From Tritonibacter horizontis (GTDB lineage: Bacteria > Pseudomonadota > Alphaproteobacteria > Rhodobacterales > Rhodobacteraceae): a stretch of 64,000 bases of DNA. Where the stretch lies: assembly GCF_001518015.1 (NCBI RefSeq), contig NZ_LPUY01000041.1:1-64000 (forward strand), in the 5' to 3' direction. How positions within the stretch are numbered: position 1 is the stretch's first letter; every line of letters starts with the position of its first letter. Under the pieces are notes generated by a model. It was not told the origin of the DNA. It made no database searches and saw nothing but the letters and a program-made list of their open reading frames with translations. This document shows positions 27,790-37,015 of the stretch, piece after piece. A program made the position numbers and the translations under genes.

Positions 27790-29481
27790 ATGGCGCGACA
27801 GTCCCCTTCTGTATTGGCCGGACATCTTGTTGAGGTTTGGGCGAGGATGAAGACTGCGCGCCAGTCGTTGGTGCGACGGGGGCCGAGCCAGTTTCAGTTC
27901 TGGTTGATCGCCCTGGTGATCGGCGTCCTTGCGGGGTTTGCCGCGCTGGCGTTCCGCACCGGGATCGCGACGCTGCAAGGCTGGGTCTACGGCGCCGATG
28001 ATGTTGATCTTCTTCACAGTTTTGCGGCCACCTTACCGTGGTACATCCTGTTGTTGGTGCCGGTGCTGGGCGGGCTGGTCGTCGGGCTGATCCTGCATCG
28101 GTTCACCGAGGATGCCAGGGTGCGCTCCGTGGCGGATGTGATCGAGGGGGCCGCCCTGCGCGAGGGGCGGGTCGAACTGCGCCAGGGCATGGCCTCCGCC
28201 GTGGCCTCGTTCCTGACGCTTTCGACGGGGGGATCTTCGGGACGGGAGGGGCCCGTGGTGCATCTGGCGGGTATGATTTCGACCTGGGTCAGCGAAAAAA
28301 TCCGGGCCGATGGCATTTCCGGGCGGGATCTTCTGGGCTGTGCGGTGGCCGCTGCCGTTTCGGCCAGTTTCAACGCGCCCATCGCCGGGGCGCTGTTCGC
28401 GATGGAGGTGGTGCTGCGGCATTTCTCGGTCAATACCTTCGCGCCCATTGTTGTCGCCTCTGTCGCGGGGACGGTCATCAACCGGCTGCAATATGGCGAC
28501 GTGACCGAATTTGTGCTCAATACCCCCGGCGCGTTGCAGTTTTATGTCGAACTGCCGGCCTTTCTGTTGCTGGGGCTGATCTGCGGCCTGGTCGCGGGGC
28601 TGTTGATGCATTCGATTTTTCTCGCGGACCGGCTGGCAACCTGGGTGCAGACGACGCTGCATGTGCCACGTTGGTTGCGGCCGGCTGTTGCGGGTTTCCT
28701 GCTGGGGCTGATTGCGATCTGGTTCCCGCATATCATCGGCGTCGGGTATGAAACCACGGTTCTGGCGCTGTCAGGTCAGCTGCTGTTGGGGCAGGCGATC
28801 ATCTTTGCGCTGGTCAAGGCGGCGGCGGTGTCCGTGACCATGGGCGGGCGCATGGGGGGCGGGGTCTTTTCACCATCGTTGATGGTGGGGGCGCTGACCG
28901 GGCTGGCGTTTGGTCTGATCGCCACGGCCATCCTGCCTGATGTTTCGGGGACGCATACGCTCTATGCCTTTGCGGGCATGGGGGCGGTGGCGGCGGCGGT
29001 GCTTGGCGCGCCGATTTCAACCACCCTGATCGTGTTCGAGCTGACCGGAGACTGGCAGATCGGTCTGGCGGTGATGGTATCGGTTTCAATGTCAACGGCG
29101 CTGGCGTCGCGTCTGGTGGACCGGTCGTTCTTTCTGACCCAGCTGGAGCGCCGCAATCTGCGCTGCGCTGCCGGGCCTCAGTCTTATCTGCTGGGTACAT
29201 TGCTGGTGGGCAAGGTCATGCGCCCACTTGCCGCCGAGGAAGAAGAGGCTGCGGCGGAGTTGGTGGCGGATGGCATCGTGTTGTCACATGATGCGACGCT
29301 GGAGGCAGCCCTGCCGATGTTTGATCGCGAAGATCTGGATTTCGTCCCGGTGGTCGCGCAAAGCGACGCGGTTGAGAATGACGCGCCGGGACCGCAGATC
29401 GTCGGTGTGCTGCGCCATCTTGATGCGCTGAAGGCCTATAACTCTGCGCTGGTGGCCGTCTCGGCCGAGGAACATCGCTGA
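27790..29481 (+). CDS. ClC-family chloride channel/antiporter with C-terminal CBS-like region
   Basis: Encodes 563 aa. Ten or more membrane segments fill residues 35-450. The ClC motif GREGP (the gating glutamate) and the GGVFSPSLMVGAL motif (GxFxP) are present; the first motif, normally GSGIP, is diverged (SVADVIEGA). The C-terminal 100 residues resemble a CBS domain (VGKVMRP, LPMFDREDLDFVPVV). The ATG at 27790 is chosen because GGAGG at 27778-27782 has ideal spacing. Transport of chloride, possibly with proton exchange, is inferred from the family. Confidence 0.88.
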   Translation: MARQSPSVLAGHLVEVWARMKTARQSLVRRGPSQFQFWLIALVIGVLAGFAALAFRTGIATLQGWVYGADDVDLLHSFAATLPWYILLLVPVLGGLVVGLILHRFTEDARVRSVADVIEGAALREGRVELRQGMASAVASFLTLSTGGSSGREGPVVHLAGMISTWVSEKIRADGISGRDLLGCAVAAAVSASFNAPIAGALFAMEVVLRHFSVNTFAPIVVASVAGTVINRLQYGDVTEFVLNTPGALQFYVELPAFLLLGLICGLVAGLLMHSIFLADRLATWVQTTLHVPRWLRPAVAGFLLGLIAIWFPHIIGVGYETTVLALSGQLLLGQAIIFALVKAAAVSVTMGGRMGGGVFSPSLMVGALTGLAFGLIATAILPDVSGTHTLYAFAGMGAVAAAVLGAPISTTLIVFELTGDWQIGLAVMVSVSMSTALASRLVDRSFFLTQLERRNLRCAAGPQSYLLGTLLVGKVMRPLAAEEEEAAAELVADGIVLSHDATLEAALPMFDREDLDFVPVVAQSDAVENDAPGPQIVGVLRHLDALKAYNSALVAVSAEEHR

Positions 29482-29717
29482 GCTCTGGCGCACAGGTGAT
29501 TCGCTTTGCGCGACCCGGCTAGCCCGCCTCGGCCGGGCACGAAGGCCGTCTGCAGGCACCGTAACCGGTAGAGCAAAAATGCCACGGTCGGCTCTTTCGC
29601 GACAGATATCGAATCTCAAAATCGCGCCAGTCTCATTTTAAACTTGATAACAATAGGCGATCCGGGCATTTCTATAAAAAAAGGTTAACAGCAGCAGGCA
29701 TCGGGTGGAAAATAATA

Positions 29718-29912
29718 ATGCGTGCGTTGGTAAGGGGCCTCACAGAGGTAACGTCCGCAAGGGCATCGAATGAGCAGGAAAACGAACGGGCTGCACTCAC
29801 GGCTTTGATCGAGTATGTTGTTGAAACAACGTGTAAATCCCAGAGCTCTCTGGGGCGGGACGGTGCTGATGATCTGCGCCGCAGCCTAAGTGACGTTGTG
29901 CTCTCCAACTGA
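29718..29912 (+). CDS. small protein of unknown function
   Basis: Encodes 64 aa (MRALVRGLTEVTSARASN at the start), hydrophilic, with one Cys in VVETTCKSQ and no membrane segment. I do not recognise a family. Support for reality: a GGTGGA ribosome-binding-like sequence 8 nt upstream, an AT-rich promoter-like upstream region, and a good terminator starting 10 nt after the stop. The gene stands alone between the chloride transporter gene and the DUF427 gene. Confidence 0.5.
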   Translation: MRALVRGLTEVTSARASNEQENERAALTALIEYVVETTCKSQSSLGRDGADDLRRSLSDVVLSN

Positions 29913-29921
29913 CGGATAAGC

Positions 29922-29956
29922 GAAAACGCTCCGCATGGTGGCGCGTTTTCTATTTT
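29922..29956 (+). terminator. Rho-independent terminator after the small gene
   Basis: GAAAACGC (29922-29929) pairs with GCGTTTTC (29943-29950) around a 13-nt loop, followed by TATTTT. The symmetric A and T tracts make it usable in both directions. Confidence 0.7.
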
Positions 29957-30061
29957 CCGGGTCAGTGCTGCGGGCGCTGACATCTGCCACCGGTCTGCTG
30001 CCTTCATTCGAAAAGTTGGAATTCACGGAGCTGCCCAGCGGGCTTTGTGTGAAAGTGTTGC

Positions 30062-30089
30062 AAAAAAGCCGAGCGCTCTGGCCCGGCTT
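30062..30089 (-). terminator. Rho-independent terminator after the DUF427 gene
   Basis: On the minus strand an AAGCCGGGCC-type stem pairs with CGGCTT and runs into TTTTTT. It lies 30 nt beyond the stop of the DUF427 gene. Confidence 0.75.
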
Positions 30090-30119
30090 AGTCACCTCTC
30101 ATAGGCAAATGGCCGAGGC

Positions 30120-30461
30120 TCAGACCTGCTCGACCTTGACCGAGTCCTGCACCTCGAAGGCCAGATGGCCCTTGATGTCAGCGACGGCATCCAGCGGCGC
30201 CTCGTAACTCCATGCTGCATTCTCGGAAACAGAGGATTTGTTGACGATGGAGTAATAGGTCGCGTCGCCCTTGTGCGGGCAATGGGTGGTCTTGTCGGTC
30301 TGATCGAGAAAGGCCATGGCGATATCGCCCCGCGGGAAATAAATCACCGGCGCGCGGTCATCCTCCAGCAACTCCAGCGCATTGGAGCTTTCGCCCAGAA
30401 CGGCGCCGCCCGAGCGTACAACCCATTTTCCTTCGGCCTTGCGGATCGTGATATTGGTCAT
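30120..30461 (-). CDS. DUF427 domain-containing protein
   Basis: Encodes 113 aa. The DUF427 pattern is clear: VIYFPRGDIAMAFL, then TTHCPHKGDATYYSI, then AAWSYEAPLDAVADIKGHLAFE. The fold is a small beta-rich domain whose biochemical role is not established. A ribosome-binding site (AAGGAGGGGG) lies upstream on the minus strand. It follows the aminopeptidase gene after 61 nt in the same direction and could share its transcript. Confidence 0.9.
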   Translation of the reverse strand: MTNITIRKAEGKWVVRSGGAVLGESSNALELLEDDRAPVIYFPRGDIAMAFLDQTDKTTHCPHKGDATYYSIVNKSSVSENAAWSYEAPLDAVADIKGHLAFEVQDSVKVEQV

Positions 30462-30522
30462 CGGGTTCCCCCTCCTTCTCGCTGTGGTAAGGCTTCTGCC
30501 CGCTCAGTGTAACAGTCAGGTA

Positions 30523-32307
30523 TCACAGTGGCGCACAGGCTGCTTCTAGCCATTTGGCCGCAGCTGCGCTGACGCGGGATGCTAGTTTGCGGAAGACGTC
30601 CGCGTGATACGAGTTAAGCCAGTCCCGCTCGGCCTCGGACAAAAAGCCGGGCACCACGAGGCGGCGATCAATGGGCGCGTAGGTCAATGTGCGCCACGAC
30701 AGCATGTTGCGGTCCGCGTCGCCGGAGTCAAGGGGGCGGGCCGTTTCAACTACCAGCAGGTTTTCGATCCGGATGCCAAAAGCGCCTTCGCGGTAGTAGC
30801 CAGGTTCGTTCGACAGGATCATACCCGGCTCCAGCGGGACGGTGTTGAGCCGCGACAGACCTTGCGGGCCTTCATGTACGCTGAGAAACGCCCCGACGCC
30901 GTGGCCGATCCCGTGGTTGAAATCCTGACCGGCCAGCCACAGCGGCATGCGTCCGATGGCCTCAAGGTCCCGCCCGGCGCGGCCCTCGGGCCAGCGCAGA
31001 CGCGAGATGGCGATCATGCCCTGCAGCACGCGGGTAAAGGCCTCGGCCTCGGTGCGGCCCGGCGTGCCGATGGCGATAGTGCGGGTGATATCCGTGGTGC
31101 CATCAAGGTATTGCCCGCCACTGTCGAGCACCAGGAGGTGGCCGTCCTGGAGGGTGGCGTTGGTTTCCCTGGTCACCCGGTAGTGGATGATCGCGCCATT
31201 GGGACCGGTCCCGGCGATGGTTTCAAAGCTGATGTCGCGCAGCGCAGGGTCCGCGGCGCGGAAGGCTTCGAGCTGGGTGACCACGTCGATCTCGGTCACG
31301 GTGCCCGGTGGCTGTGCGTCGAGCCAGGCGAGGGCCTCGACCACGGCAGCGCCGTCCCGTTCGTGCGCCGCGGCGCTGCCGTCGATCTCGGCTGTGTTCT
31401 TGCGGGCCTTGGGCAGGGCGCAGGGGTCGCCGGCGGGGTCCATCCGGTCCCCCAGCACCTGAGCCAGCGCCTGTGGCAGGCTGCCGTCATCGACGGCGAC
31501 CTGACCGTTCAGCCCTGATACCGCCTCAGTGAACCGGGCCGGGTCATGGGGGGTGACGTTGGCGCCAAGGTCGATGTCGCCAAGCTTGGCCTCGGCCATG
31601 AAGAGATCCACGCGGGCGTCGTCATGCAGGATGGCAAAGCCATGCGCCACGGGGGTCCGGGCGATATCAGCACCGCGCAGGTTCAAAAGCCACATCAGGC
31701 TGTCGGGCAGGGTCAGGATGGCGGCGCAGTGGCCGCCCTTGCGCAGCCCCTCCGCCAGGCGGGCGGCCTTGGCGGCGGCGGTTTCACCAGCAAAGGCCAC
31801 GGGGTGGGCCGTGACGGGAGCCTGCGGTGGCGGTGGCTGGTCTGTCCAGATCCGGTCCACCAGATTGTCGGTTTCGATCAGGCTGAGCCCGCTGCCCTTG
31901 AGCCGGGCGGACAGCTCGCGGATTTCGCGGGCGGAATGCAGCCAGGGATCATAGGCCAGCCGGCCGCCGTCGGGCAGCTCTGTGCGCAGCCAGTCCGCCA
32001 GCGACACCTCGGGCCAGGGCACCGGGGTGAAGACATCTGCGACCTGCTGTTTGACCTGTGTCCGGTAGCGCCCGTCGATGAACACGCCGGCGCTGTCCCG
32101 CAGGGCGGCGCAAAAGCCAGCAGATCCGGTAAACCCGGTGAGCCAGGACAGCCGTTCGTCGCGTGGGGCGACATTTTCGCCCTGATGGGCGTCAGCGCGC
32201 GGGACCAGAAAGCCATCGTAGCCCTCGCGGGCCAGTTCTGCCCGCAGGGCTGCAAGCCGGTCCGGCCCCTGTTCGGGCCGCGATGTGACATCGAATGTCT
32301 GGAACAT
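30523..32307 (-). CDS. aminopeptidase P family protein (Xaa-Pro aminopeptidase, M24B)
   Basis: Encodes 594 aa, the size of the eukaryote-like long form with two N-terminal creatinase-like domains plus the catalytic domain. Metal ligands are visible in DSGGQYLDGTTDITRT (two Asp), GHGVGAFLSVHEGP (His), ILSNEPGYY (Glu) and GIRIENLLVV (Glu). It removes N-terminal residues preceding proline in the cytoplasm. The ATG at 32307 follows AGGAGGAACAG, an excellent site; the longer frame upstream is Pro/Arg-rich and non-coding. Confidence 0.93.
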   Translation of the reverse strand: MFQTFDVTSRPEQGPDRLAALRAELAREGYDGFLVPRADAHQGENVAPRDERLSWLTGFTGSAGFCAALRDSAGVFIDGRYRTQVKQQVADVFTPVPWPEVSLADWLRTELPDGGRLAYDPWLHSAREIRELSARLKGSGLSLIETDNLVDRIWTDQPPPPQAPVTAHPVAFAGETAAAKAARLAEGLRKGGHCAAILTLPDSLMWLLNLRGADIARTPVAHGFAILHDDARVDLFMAEAKLGDIDLGANVTPHDPARFTEAVSGLNGQVAVDDGSLPQALAQVLGDRMDPAGDPCALPKARKNTAEIDGSAAAHERDGAAVVEALAWLDAQPPGTVTEIDVVTQLEAFRAADPALRDISFETIAGTGPNGAIIHYRVTRETNATLQDGHLLVLDSGGQYLDGTTDITRTIAIGTPGRTEAEAFTRVLQGMIAISRLRWPEGRAGRDLEAIGRMPLWLAGQDFNHGIGHGVGAFLSVHEGPQGLSRLNTVPLEPGMILSNEPGYYREGAFGIRIENLLVVETARPLDSGDADRNMLSWRTLTYAPIDRRLVVPGFLSEAERDWLNSYHADVFRKLASRVSAAAAKWLEAACAPL

Positions 32308-32674
32308 CTGTTCCTCCTGAGGCTCTGGCCTGCTGCCGAAAAAAGGCGGGCAGGGACCGGGATGAAGGCGTGCCGGTGGTGGCCCGTTGCGACCTGCGGC
32401 GGGATGCGCGGCGGTTGGGAGTCGTTTTGTTGCAGATCGGGCCCGTGCAGACAAGCCCGAGCCGCAAACAGCCCGCTGTCCGTCGCGGCACCCGGCCCGC
32501 AGTCCCGGGCACGTCTGGGACATCAGCTGTCGCGCCCTAAGCCGCGCCGGGTGCGATCAGATGGGGATGGGACGGGAGCACGACAGGATGGGAGCGGCCG
32601 GACGCCGGGGGCCGATCCGGCAGGAGGCCTGCCGATCCGGTCCGCTTCCTATGCTGCGCGCCGCCGCGATGTGG
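32308..32674. other. 367-bp gap between cobT and the aminopeptidase gene
   Basis: No gene is seen. A direct repeat GCCGATCCGG occurs at 32611-32620 and 32631-32640, flanking a small inverted repeat (GGCAGG/CCTGCC, 32619-32633), which might end the cobT transcript. The aminopeptidase promoter should be here. Confidence 0.45.
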
Positions 32675-34552
32675 TCAGCCGGCCCGGCGCATCCCCATCA
32701 CCCGGGCGCGGGCGCGTGGATCACTGTCAAACAGGGCGGCGAGCTGTTCGGTCATCGCGCCGGCCAACTGTTCGACATCGGTGATGGTCACCGCGCGATC
32801 ATAATAGCGGGTCACGTCATGGCCGATGCCAATCGCCAAAAGCTCCACCTGTTTGCGTTTTTCCACCATGGCGATCACGTCGCGCAGGTGTTTTTCCAGG
32901 TAGTTGGCCGGGTTGACCGAGAGCGTCGAATCATCGACCGGGGCGCCATCCGAGATCACCATCAGGATCTTGCGCGCCTCGGGGCGGGCGACCATGCGGC
33001 GATGCGCCCATTCCAGCGCCTCACCGTCGATGTTTTCCTTCAACAGCCCCTCTTTCATCATCAGGCCCAGATTGGGGCGCACACGTCGCCAGGGCGCATC
33101 GGCCCCTTTGTAGATGATGTGCCGCAGGTCATTGAGGCGACCGGGCAATTGCGGGCGTCCTTCGTTCAGCCAGGCCTCGCGCGAGAGGCCGCCTTTCCAG
33201 GCGCGGGTGGTAAAGCCGAGGATTTCGACCTTGACGTTGCAGCGTTCCAGGGTGCGCGCCAGAACATCGGCACAGATTGCCGCAATCGAGATCGGCCGCC
33301 CCCGCATGGAGCCGGAGTTGTCCAGCAGCAGCGTCACCACGGTGTCGCGGAATTCCATGTCCTTTTCGACCTTGAACGACAGGGGCGTGGTCGGGTTCGC
33401 CACCACCCGCGCCAGACGGCCAGCGTCCAGAACGCCTTCTTCCTTGTCGAACTCCCACGACCGGTTCTGCTGCGCTTGCAGACGGCGCTGCAGCTTGTTG
33501 GCAAGACGCGACACGGCGCCCTTCAGCGGTTCCAGCTGTTGGTCGAGATAGGCGCGCAGCCGCTCCAGTTCCTGCGGCTCGGCGAGATCCTCGGCAGCGA
33601 TCTCTTCGTCATGGGTGTCGAGGAAGACCTTGTAGTCAGGGTCGGCATCAGACACCGACGGCGGTGGCGGCGGCTCCATCGGCGCCTCGCCATCGGGCAT
33701 TTCGGTTTCGTCGGTGATCTCTTCGTCGGCCATATCGTCCGAGGAGACCTGGGCCTGGCTTTCGTCCTGCTGCTGGTCCTGCGCCTGTTCGGGAGAGGCG
33801 TCGGCCTCTTCCTCGTCGCTGTCGTCGTCGCCGGTGCTGTCGGGCTGTTCTTCCTGTTCGGCGGTTTCATCCGCGTCGTCGTCCATCTCGTCATCGAGAT
33901 CATCCGGGTCGTCGCCCAGTTGATCGCCATAGCCAAGGTCGGCAATGATGCGGCGGGCGAATTTGGCAAAGGCCGACTGATCGGAAATCGTCTCGTCGAG
34001 GATTTCCAGGGTGTCGCCGGCCTGAGCCTCGATGAAGCCCCGCCAGAGCTCCATCACATTGGCGGCGGCGTCTGGCAGCGGGCGGCCAGTGGCCAGATGG
34101 CGGATCAGGTAACCGGCCGAGACCGCCAGCGGCGCCTCGGAGGCCGAGGTGACCTGATCATAGCCGCGCCGCAGCGCCTCGTGCTGGATCTTGACGTCGA
34201 TGTTGGAGGCGGTGCCAGGCATGTCACGGGCGCCCATCGCCTCGCAGCGGGCCCCTTCCATCGCCTCATAGAGCTCGCGCGCCATGTCGCCCTTTGGCAC
34301 GTAGCGGTCGTGCACCCCGTTGTCGTGATACTTGTGACGCAGCGCCAGCGCATCGGCGGTGCCACGCGCCAGCAGGACTTCTTCGCGGGACATGCGGCGC
34401 GAGACCTGCGGCAGGCGCATGGTGTCGCCGGACAGACCGGAGGGGTCCACCGAGTAGTTCACGTTCAATTCGGCGTCGTCAGCCATGACTTTGGTGGCCT
34501 CGGCGAGGGCCTTCTTGAACGGATCTGCCGGGTTGTTGTTTGGTTTGTTCAT
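32675..34552 (-). CDS. cobT: cobaltochelatase subunit CobT
   Basis: Encodes 625 aa. CobT joins CobS and CobN to insert cobalt into hydrogenobyrinic acid a,c-diamide in aerobic cobalamin synthesis. The N-terminal CobT domain is followed by a highly acidic stretch (about residues 205-310, Asp/Glu/Gln-rich) and a C-terminal von Willebrand A domain with the metal-binding motif DNSGS. Start ATG 34552 follows AGGAGCAAGGGCTC; the longer frame upstream enters the hairpin region. cobS is immediately upstream on the same strand. Confidence 0.95.
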   Translation of the reverse strand: MNKPNNNPADPFKKALAEATKVMADDAELNVNYSVDPSGLSGDTMRLPQVSRRMSREEVLLARGTADALALRHKYHDNGVHDRYVPKGDMARELYEAMEGARCEAMGARDMPGTASNIDVKIQHEALRRGYDQVTSASEAPLAVSAGYLIRHLATGRPLPDAAANVMELWRGFIEAQAGDTLEILDETISDQSAFAKFARRIIADLGYGDQLGDDPDDLDDEMDDDADETAEQEEQPDSTGDDDSDEEEADASPEQAQDQQQDESQAQVSSDDMADEEITDETEMPDGEAPMEPPPPPSVSDADPDYKVFLDTHDEEIAAEDLAEPQELERLRAYLDQQLEPLKGAVSRLANKLQRRLQAQQNRSWEFDKEEGVLDAGRLARVVANPTTPLSFKVEKDMEFRDTVVTLLLDNSGSMRGRPISIAAICADVLARTLERCNVKVEILGFTTRAWKGGLSREAWLNEGRPQLPGRLNDLRHIIYKGADAPWRRVRPNLGLMMKEGLLKENIDGEALEWAHRRMVARPEARKILMVISDGAPVDDSTLSVNPANYLEKHLRDVIAMVEKRKQVELLAIGIGHDVTRYYDRAVTITDVEQLAGAMTEQLAALFDSDPRARARVMGMRRAG

Positions 34553-34621
34553 GAGCCCTTGCTCCTGTTGCACCAGCATTGGAGTTTTGCGCGACGCTGT
34601 CCAGTCTTTTGCAATGACTGT

Positions 34622-34699
34622 CCCCGTCCCGCCAGGGACGGGGTGCCGGAGCCCCCATCGAGGGGGCTCCGGCACCGGTCCGACGGCGGTGCCGTCGGA
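34622..34699 (-). repeat. three consecutive perfect hairpins between cobS and cobT
   Basis: Stem 1 pairs 34622-34630 with 34635-34643 (9 bp). Stem 2 pairs 34644-34656 with 34662-34674 (13 bp). Stem 3 pairs 34679-34687 with 34691-34699 (9 bp). All are mismatch-free and almost contiguous, filling half of the 157-bp cobS-cobT gap. No T-run follows on the minus strand, so they look like mRNA-stabilising or REP-like elements rather than simple terminators. Confidence 0.8.
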
Positions 34700-34709
34700 T
34701 CCCCGCTCC

Positions 34710-35696
34710 TTATCCCAGGCTCACGTTTGCGGCGCTTTCGGGCAGCTCCTCGTCAAAGCAGCGTTGGTAGAATTCGGCCACGGTCTGGCGTTCCAGCTCG
34801 TCACATTTGTTGAGGAACGACAGGCGGAAGGCATAGCCGATGTCGCGGAAAATCTCGGCGTTCTGGGCCCAGTTGATCACCGTCCGGGGGGACATCACGG
34901 TCGACAGATCGCCGTTCATGAAGGCGGTCCGGGTGAGGTCGGCCACGGTCACCATCTGGGCGATATCCTTGCGGCCTTTTTCGGTGTTGTAATGCGGTGC
35001 CTTGGACAGAACGATGGCGGTTTCGGCGTCGTGGCTGAGGTAGTTCAGGGTGGCCACAAGCGACCAGCGGTCCATCTGCGCCTGGTTGATCTGCTGGGTG
35101 CCGTGGTACAGGCCGGTGGTGTCGCCCAAGCCGACGGTGTTCGCGGTCGCAAACAGCCGGAAATAGGGGTTCGGGGTGATGATCTCGTTCTGGTCGAGCA
35201 GCGTCAGCTTGCCGTCATGTTCAAGCACCCGCTGGATCACGAACATCACGTCGGCGCGGCCCGCGTCATATTCGTCAAAGACGATCGCAACCGGGTTCCG
35301 GAGCGCCCAGGGCAGGATGCCTTCGTGGAACTCGGTGACCTGCTTGCCGTCGCGCAGCTTGATCGCGTCCTTGCCGATGAGGTCGATCCGGCTGATGTGG
35401 CTGTCGAGGTTGACGCGCACGGAGGGCCAGTTCAGGCGGGCCGCGACCTGTTCGATGTGAGTGGACTTGCCCGTGCCGTGGTAGCCCTGGATCATCACCC
35501 GACGATTGTGGCTGAAGCCGGCAAGAATCGCCAAAGTGGTGTCGCGGTCGAATTTGTACGTCGAATCCAGCGCCGGAACCCGGTCGGTTCCATCCGCAAA
35601 ACCTTTGACGGTCATGTCGGAATCGATGCCAAAGACGTCCCGGACCGAAAGGGTTTCGGTCGGTTTCGCGTTCATGTCCAGCAGGCCGTCGGTCAT
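34710..35696 (-). CDS. cobS: cobaltochelatase subunit CobS
   Basis: Encodes 328 aa, a MoxR-like AAA+ ATPase. The Walker A loop GYHGTGKST is at residues 71-79 and Walker B reads [10 protein letters not shown] near residue 136. The characteristic [22 protein letters not shown] and [25 protein letters not shown] segments are present. It powers cobalt insertion with CobT. The chosen start is ATG 35696; an in-frame ATG at 35675 is possible since neither has a strong ribosome-binding site. It is the first gene of the cobS-cobT unit. Confidence 0.96.
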   Translation of the reverse strand: MTDGLLDMNAKPTETLSVRDVFGIDSDMTVKGFADGTDRVPALDSTYKFDRDTTLAILAGFSHNRRVMIQGYHGTGKSTHIEQVAARLNWPSVRVNLDSHISRIDLIGKDAIKLRDGKQVTEFHEGILPWALRNPVAIVFDEYDAGRADVMFVIQRVLEHDGKLTLLDQNEIITPNPYFRLFATANTVGLGDTTGLYHGTQQINQAQMDRWSLVATLNYLSHDAETAIVLSKAPHYNTEKGRKDIAQMVTVADLTRTAFMNGDLSTVMSPRTVINWAQNAEIFRDIGYAFRLSFLNKCDELERQTVAEFYQRCFDEELPESAANVSLG

Positions 35697-35986
35697 AGGT
35701 GTCAGTCCTTGTCTTGTCAGTCTCGGGCGCGGGCGTCGCCGTCTCGGTCGTGCGGCCCGTCGGTCAATCTTGGGAGCGTCATGCGCCTAATCGCAGGATT
35801 GGTGCCCGAAGATGCCGGTGAGGGCAAGGGAAACTCTTGTGTCGATACGTCTCGGATGAGGGCTGCGAAGGAAATACGCAGAAAACGGCCTCTGCGCCGC
35901 GACCGGAGGGGGCGGCGCAGGGGCGGGCATTGGCCAGGTGCGGCACCGGCTGGGGCGCGGACCTATGACTGGAGCGCCTGTGCCCC

Positions 35987-36586
35987 TCAGAGGGAGTCGC
36001 GCAGGCGCAGCAGGCTGCGTTCGTCGACAAAGCGCGGGGTGGAGCGCATGTAATCGGCAAAGGCCTGTCCGTAGCCCTTCATCAGCCAGCGTTCCTCGTT
36101 CAGGACGAAGAGGAAGTAGAGCGCAAACAGGACCGCTGCCAGTGCCACCGTGACCCAGGAGCCGGTGGTGATGCCCAGACCGACTGTGGCCAGCACCGAG
36201 GTGACATACTGCGGATTGCGCGAATATTCATACATGCCGCCAGTGATCAGCCCGCCGGTGTCGCAATAGGTGTTGTCGAGCCCGAGAAAGCGATAGCCCC
36301 AGAGGGTGATCCCGAAGGCGACAACCATCACTGGCACGCCGATGGCGTAGCGGCTCCAGTGGCCCCAGCCGGCGACGCCGATTTCCGACAGGGCAAAGAC
36401 CACGGTTGCGCCACAGAAGATCCGAAACAGGCCAAATGCGAGATGATGCCGCCAGCCCTCGGCCGCTGGCCAGAGACCAAGCTCTGGTCGTCTGAGGCTC
36501 AATCCAAGGTGCGCGGCCAGCGCAAGGGCTGCCAACAGCGCGGTGATCAATGCAATGTCATGGAAGGTCGTGAGGAGGTCGGTCAT
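35987..36586 (-). CDS. ICMT/PEMT-like membrane methyltransferase family protein
   Basis: Encodes 199 aa with four or five membrane segments. The C-terminal pattern YSRNPQYVTSVLATVG followed by NEERWLMKGYGQAFADYMRSTPRFV matches the isoprenylcysteine carboxyl methyltransferase/phospholipid methyltransferase superfamily. The substrate is unknown. ATG 36586 gives MTDLLTTFHDIALITALLA; a longer frame to 36655 is less likely. It lies between cobS and the J-domain gene, all on the minus strand, but with gaps of about 290 and 430 bp. Confidence 0.8.
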   Translation of the reverse strand: MTDLLTTFHDIALITALLAALALAAHLGLSLRRPELGLWPAAEGWRHHLAFGLFRIFCGATVVFALSEIGVAGWGHWSRYAIGVPVMVVAFGITLWGYRFLGLDNTYCDTGGLITGGMYEYSRNPQYVTSVLATVGLGITTGSWVTVALAAVLFALYFLFVLNEERWLMKGYGQAFADYMRSTPRFVDERSLLRLRDSL

Positions 36587-36852
36587 AGCAGAATAACTTT
36601 CCAAGCTGGTGGGCCTTCCTGGCGTCGCCGCCAGGGCGTTCCCATCGCCTACCAAGTCTGTGTAACAGGAATGCAGCGCAAAGGTTCTATGGGGCGCATG
36701 GGAACGGTGCCGGGCAATGTGACAGCCGCGTCTGTTCCGTGCTTGGCTGGAAAAATGCAGGAGGCGGGCGCGGGGGACAGCGTTGCGGGGCGAACCTGGG
36801 TTGTTGAACCTGGCCTGTTGACCCTCATCTGTCGAACCAGGCTTTTCGTGTG

Positions 36853-36898
36853 GCCCGTCGGGCTGGCCTGTCAGTTGTGCCCGTCGGGCTGGCCTGTC
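36853..36898 (+). repeat. two 20-bp tandem direct repeats
   Basis: The sequence starting GCCCGTCGGG and ending GGCCTGTC occurs perfectly at 36853-36872 and 36879-36898. Each unit contains the small inverted repeat GCCCGtCGGGC. Confidence 0.8.
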
Positions 36899-36949
36899 GA
36901 TCTAGCCTGAGGGCCGCCGATCAGTCCGACCTGCGGGTTCTGGCTGTCG

Positions 36950-36980
36950 TTTCTGCGGCACGCCGGAGGCGCCGCAGAAA
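36950..36980 (-). terminator. terminator after the J-domain gene
   Basis: TTTCTGCGGC (36950-36959) pairs perfectly with GCCGCAGAAA (36971-36980) around an 11-nt loop. On the minus strand the stem ends in TTT-type bases just after the J-domain gene; the element is symmetric. Confidence 0.6.
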
Positions 36981-37015
36981 AATGTATCCTTGCCCGGAAG
37001 GGCTGCGCCGGGGGG

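Larger units (their letters stand above)
36587..37015. other. 429-bp gap with direct repeats
   Basis: No convincing gene is seen. Two perfect 20-bp copies of a repeat (36853-36872 and 36879-36898, 26-bp period) lie here, with degenerate relatives just upstream (GGCCTGTTGAC near 36800). A hairpin at 36950-36980 lies between the repeats and the J-domain gene. Confidence 0.55.

Noticed and set aside
32387-34813. 808-codon plus-strand frame opposite cobT
   Set aside because: It mirrors the acidic Asp/Glu codons of CobT as Val/Leu/Phe runs, giving a falsely membrane-like product; no start signal is present.
36853-36898. CRISPR-like array
   Set aside because: Only two units with a 6-bp spacer; no cas genes in the window.
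36359-36910. 183-codon frame covering part of the methyltransferase gene and the direct repeats
   Set aside because: It overlaps the true gene on the other strand and its C-terminal part is only the translated repeat.
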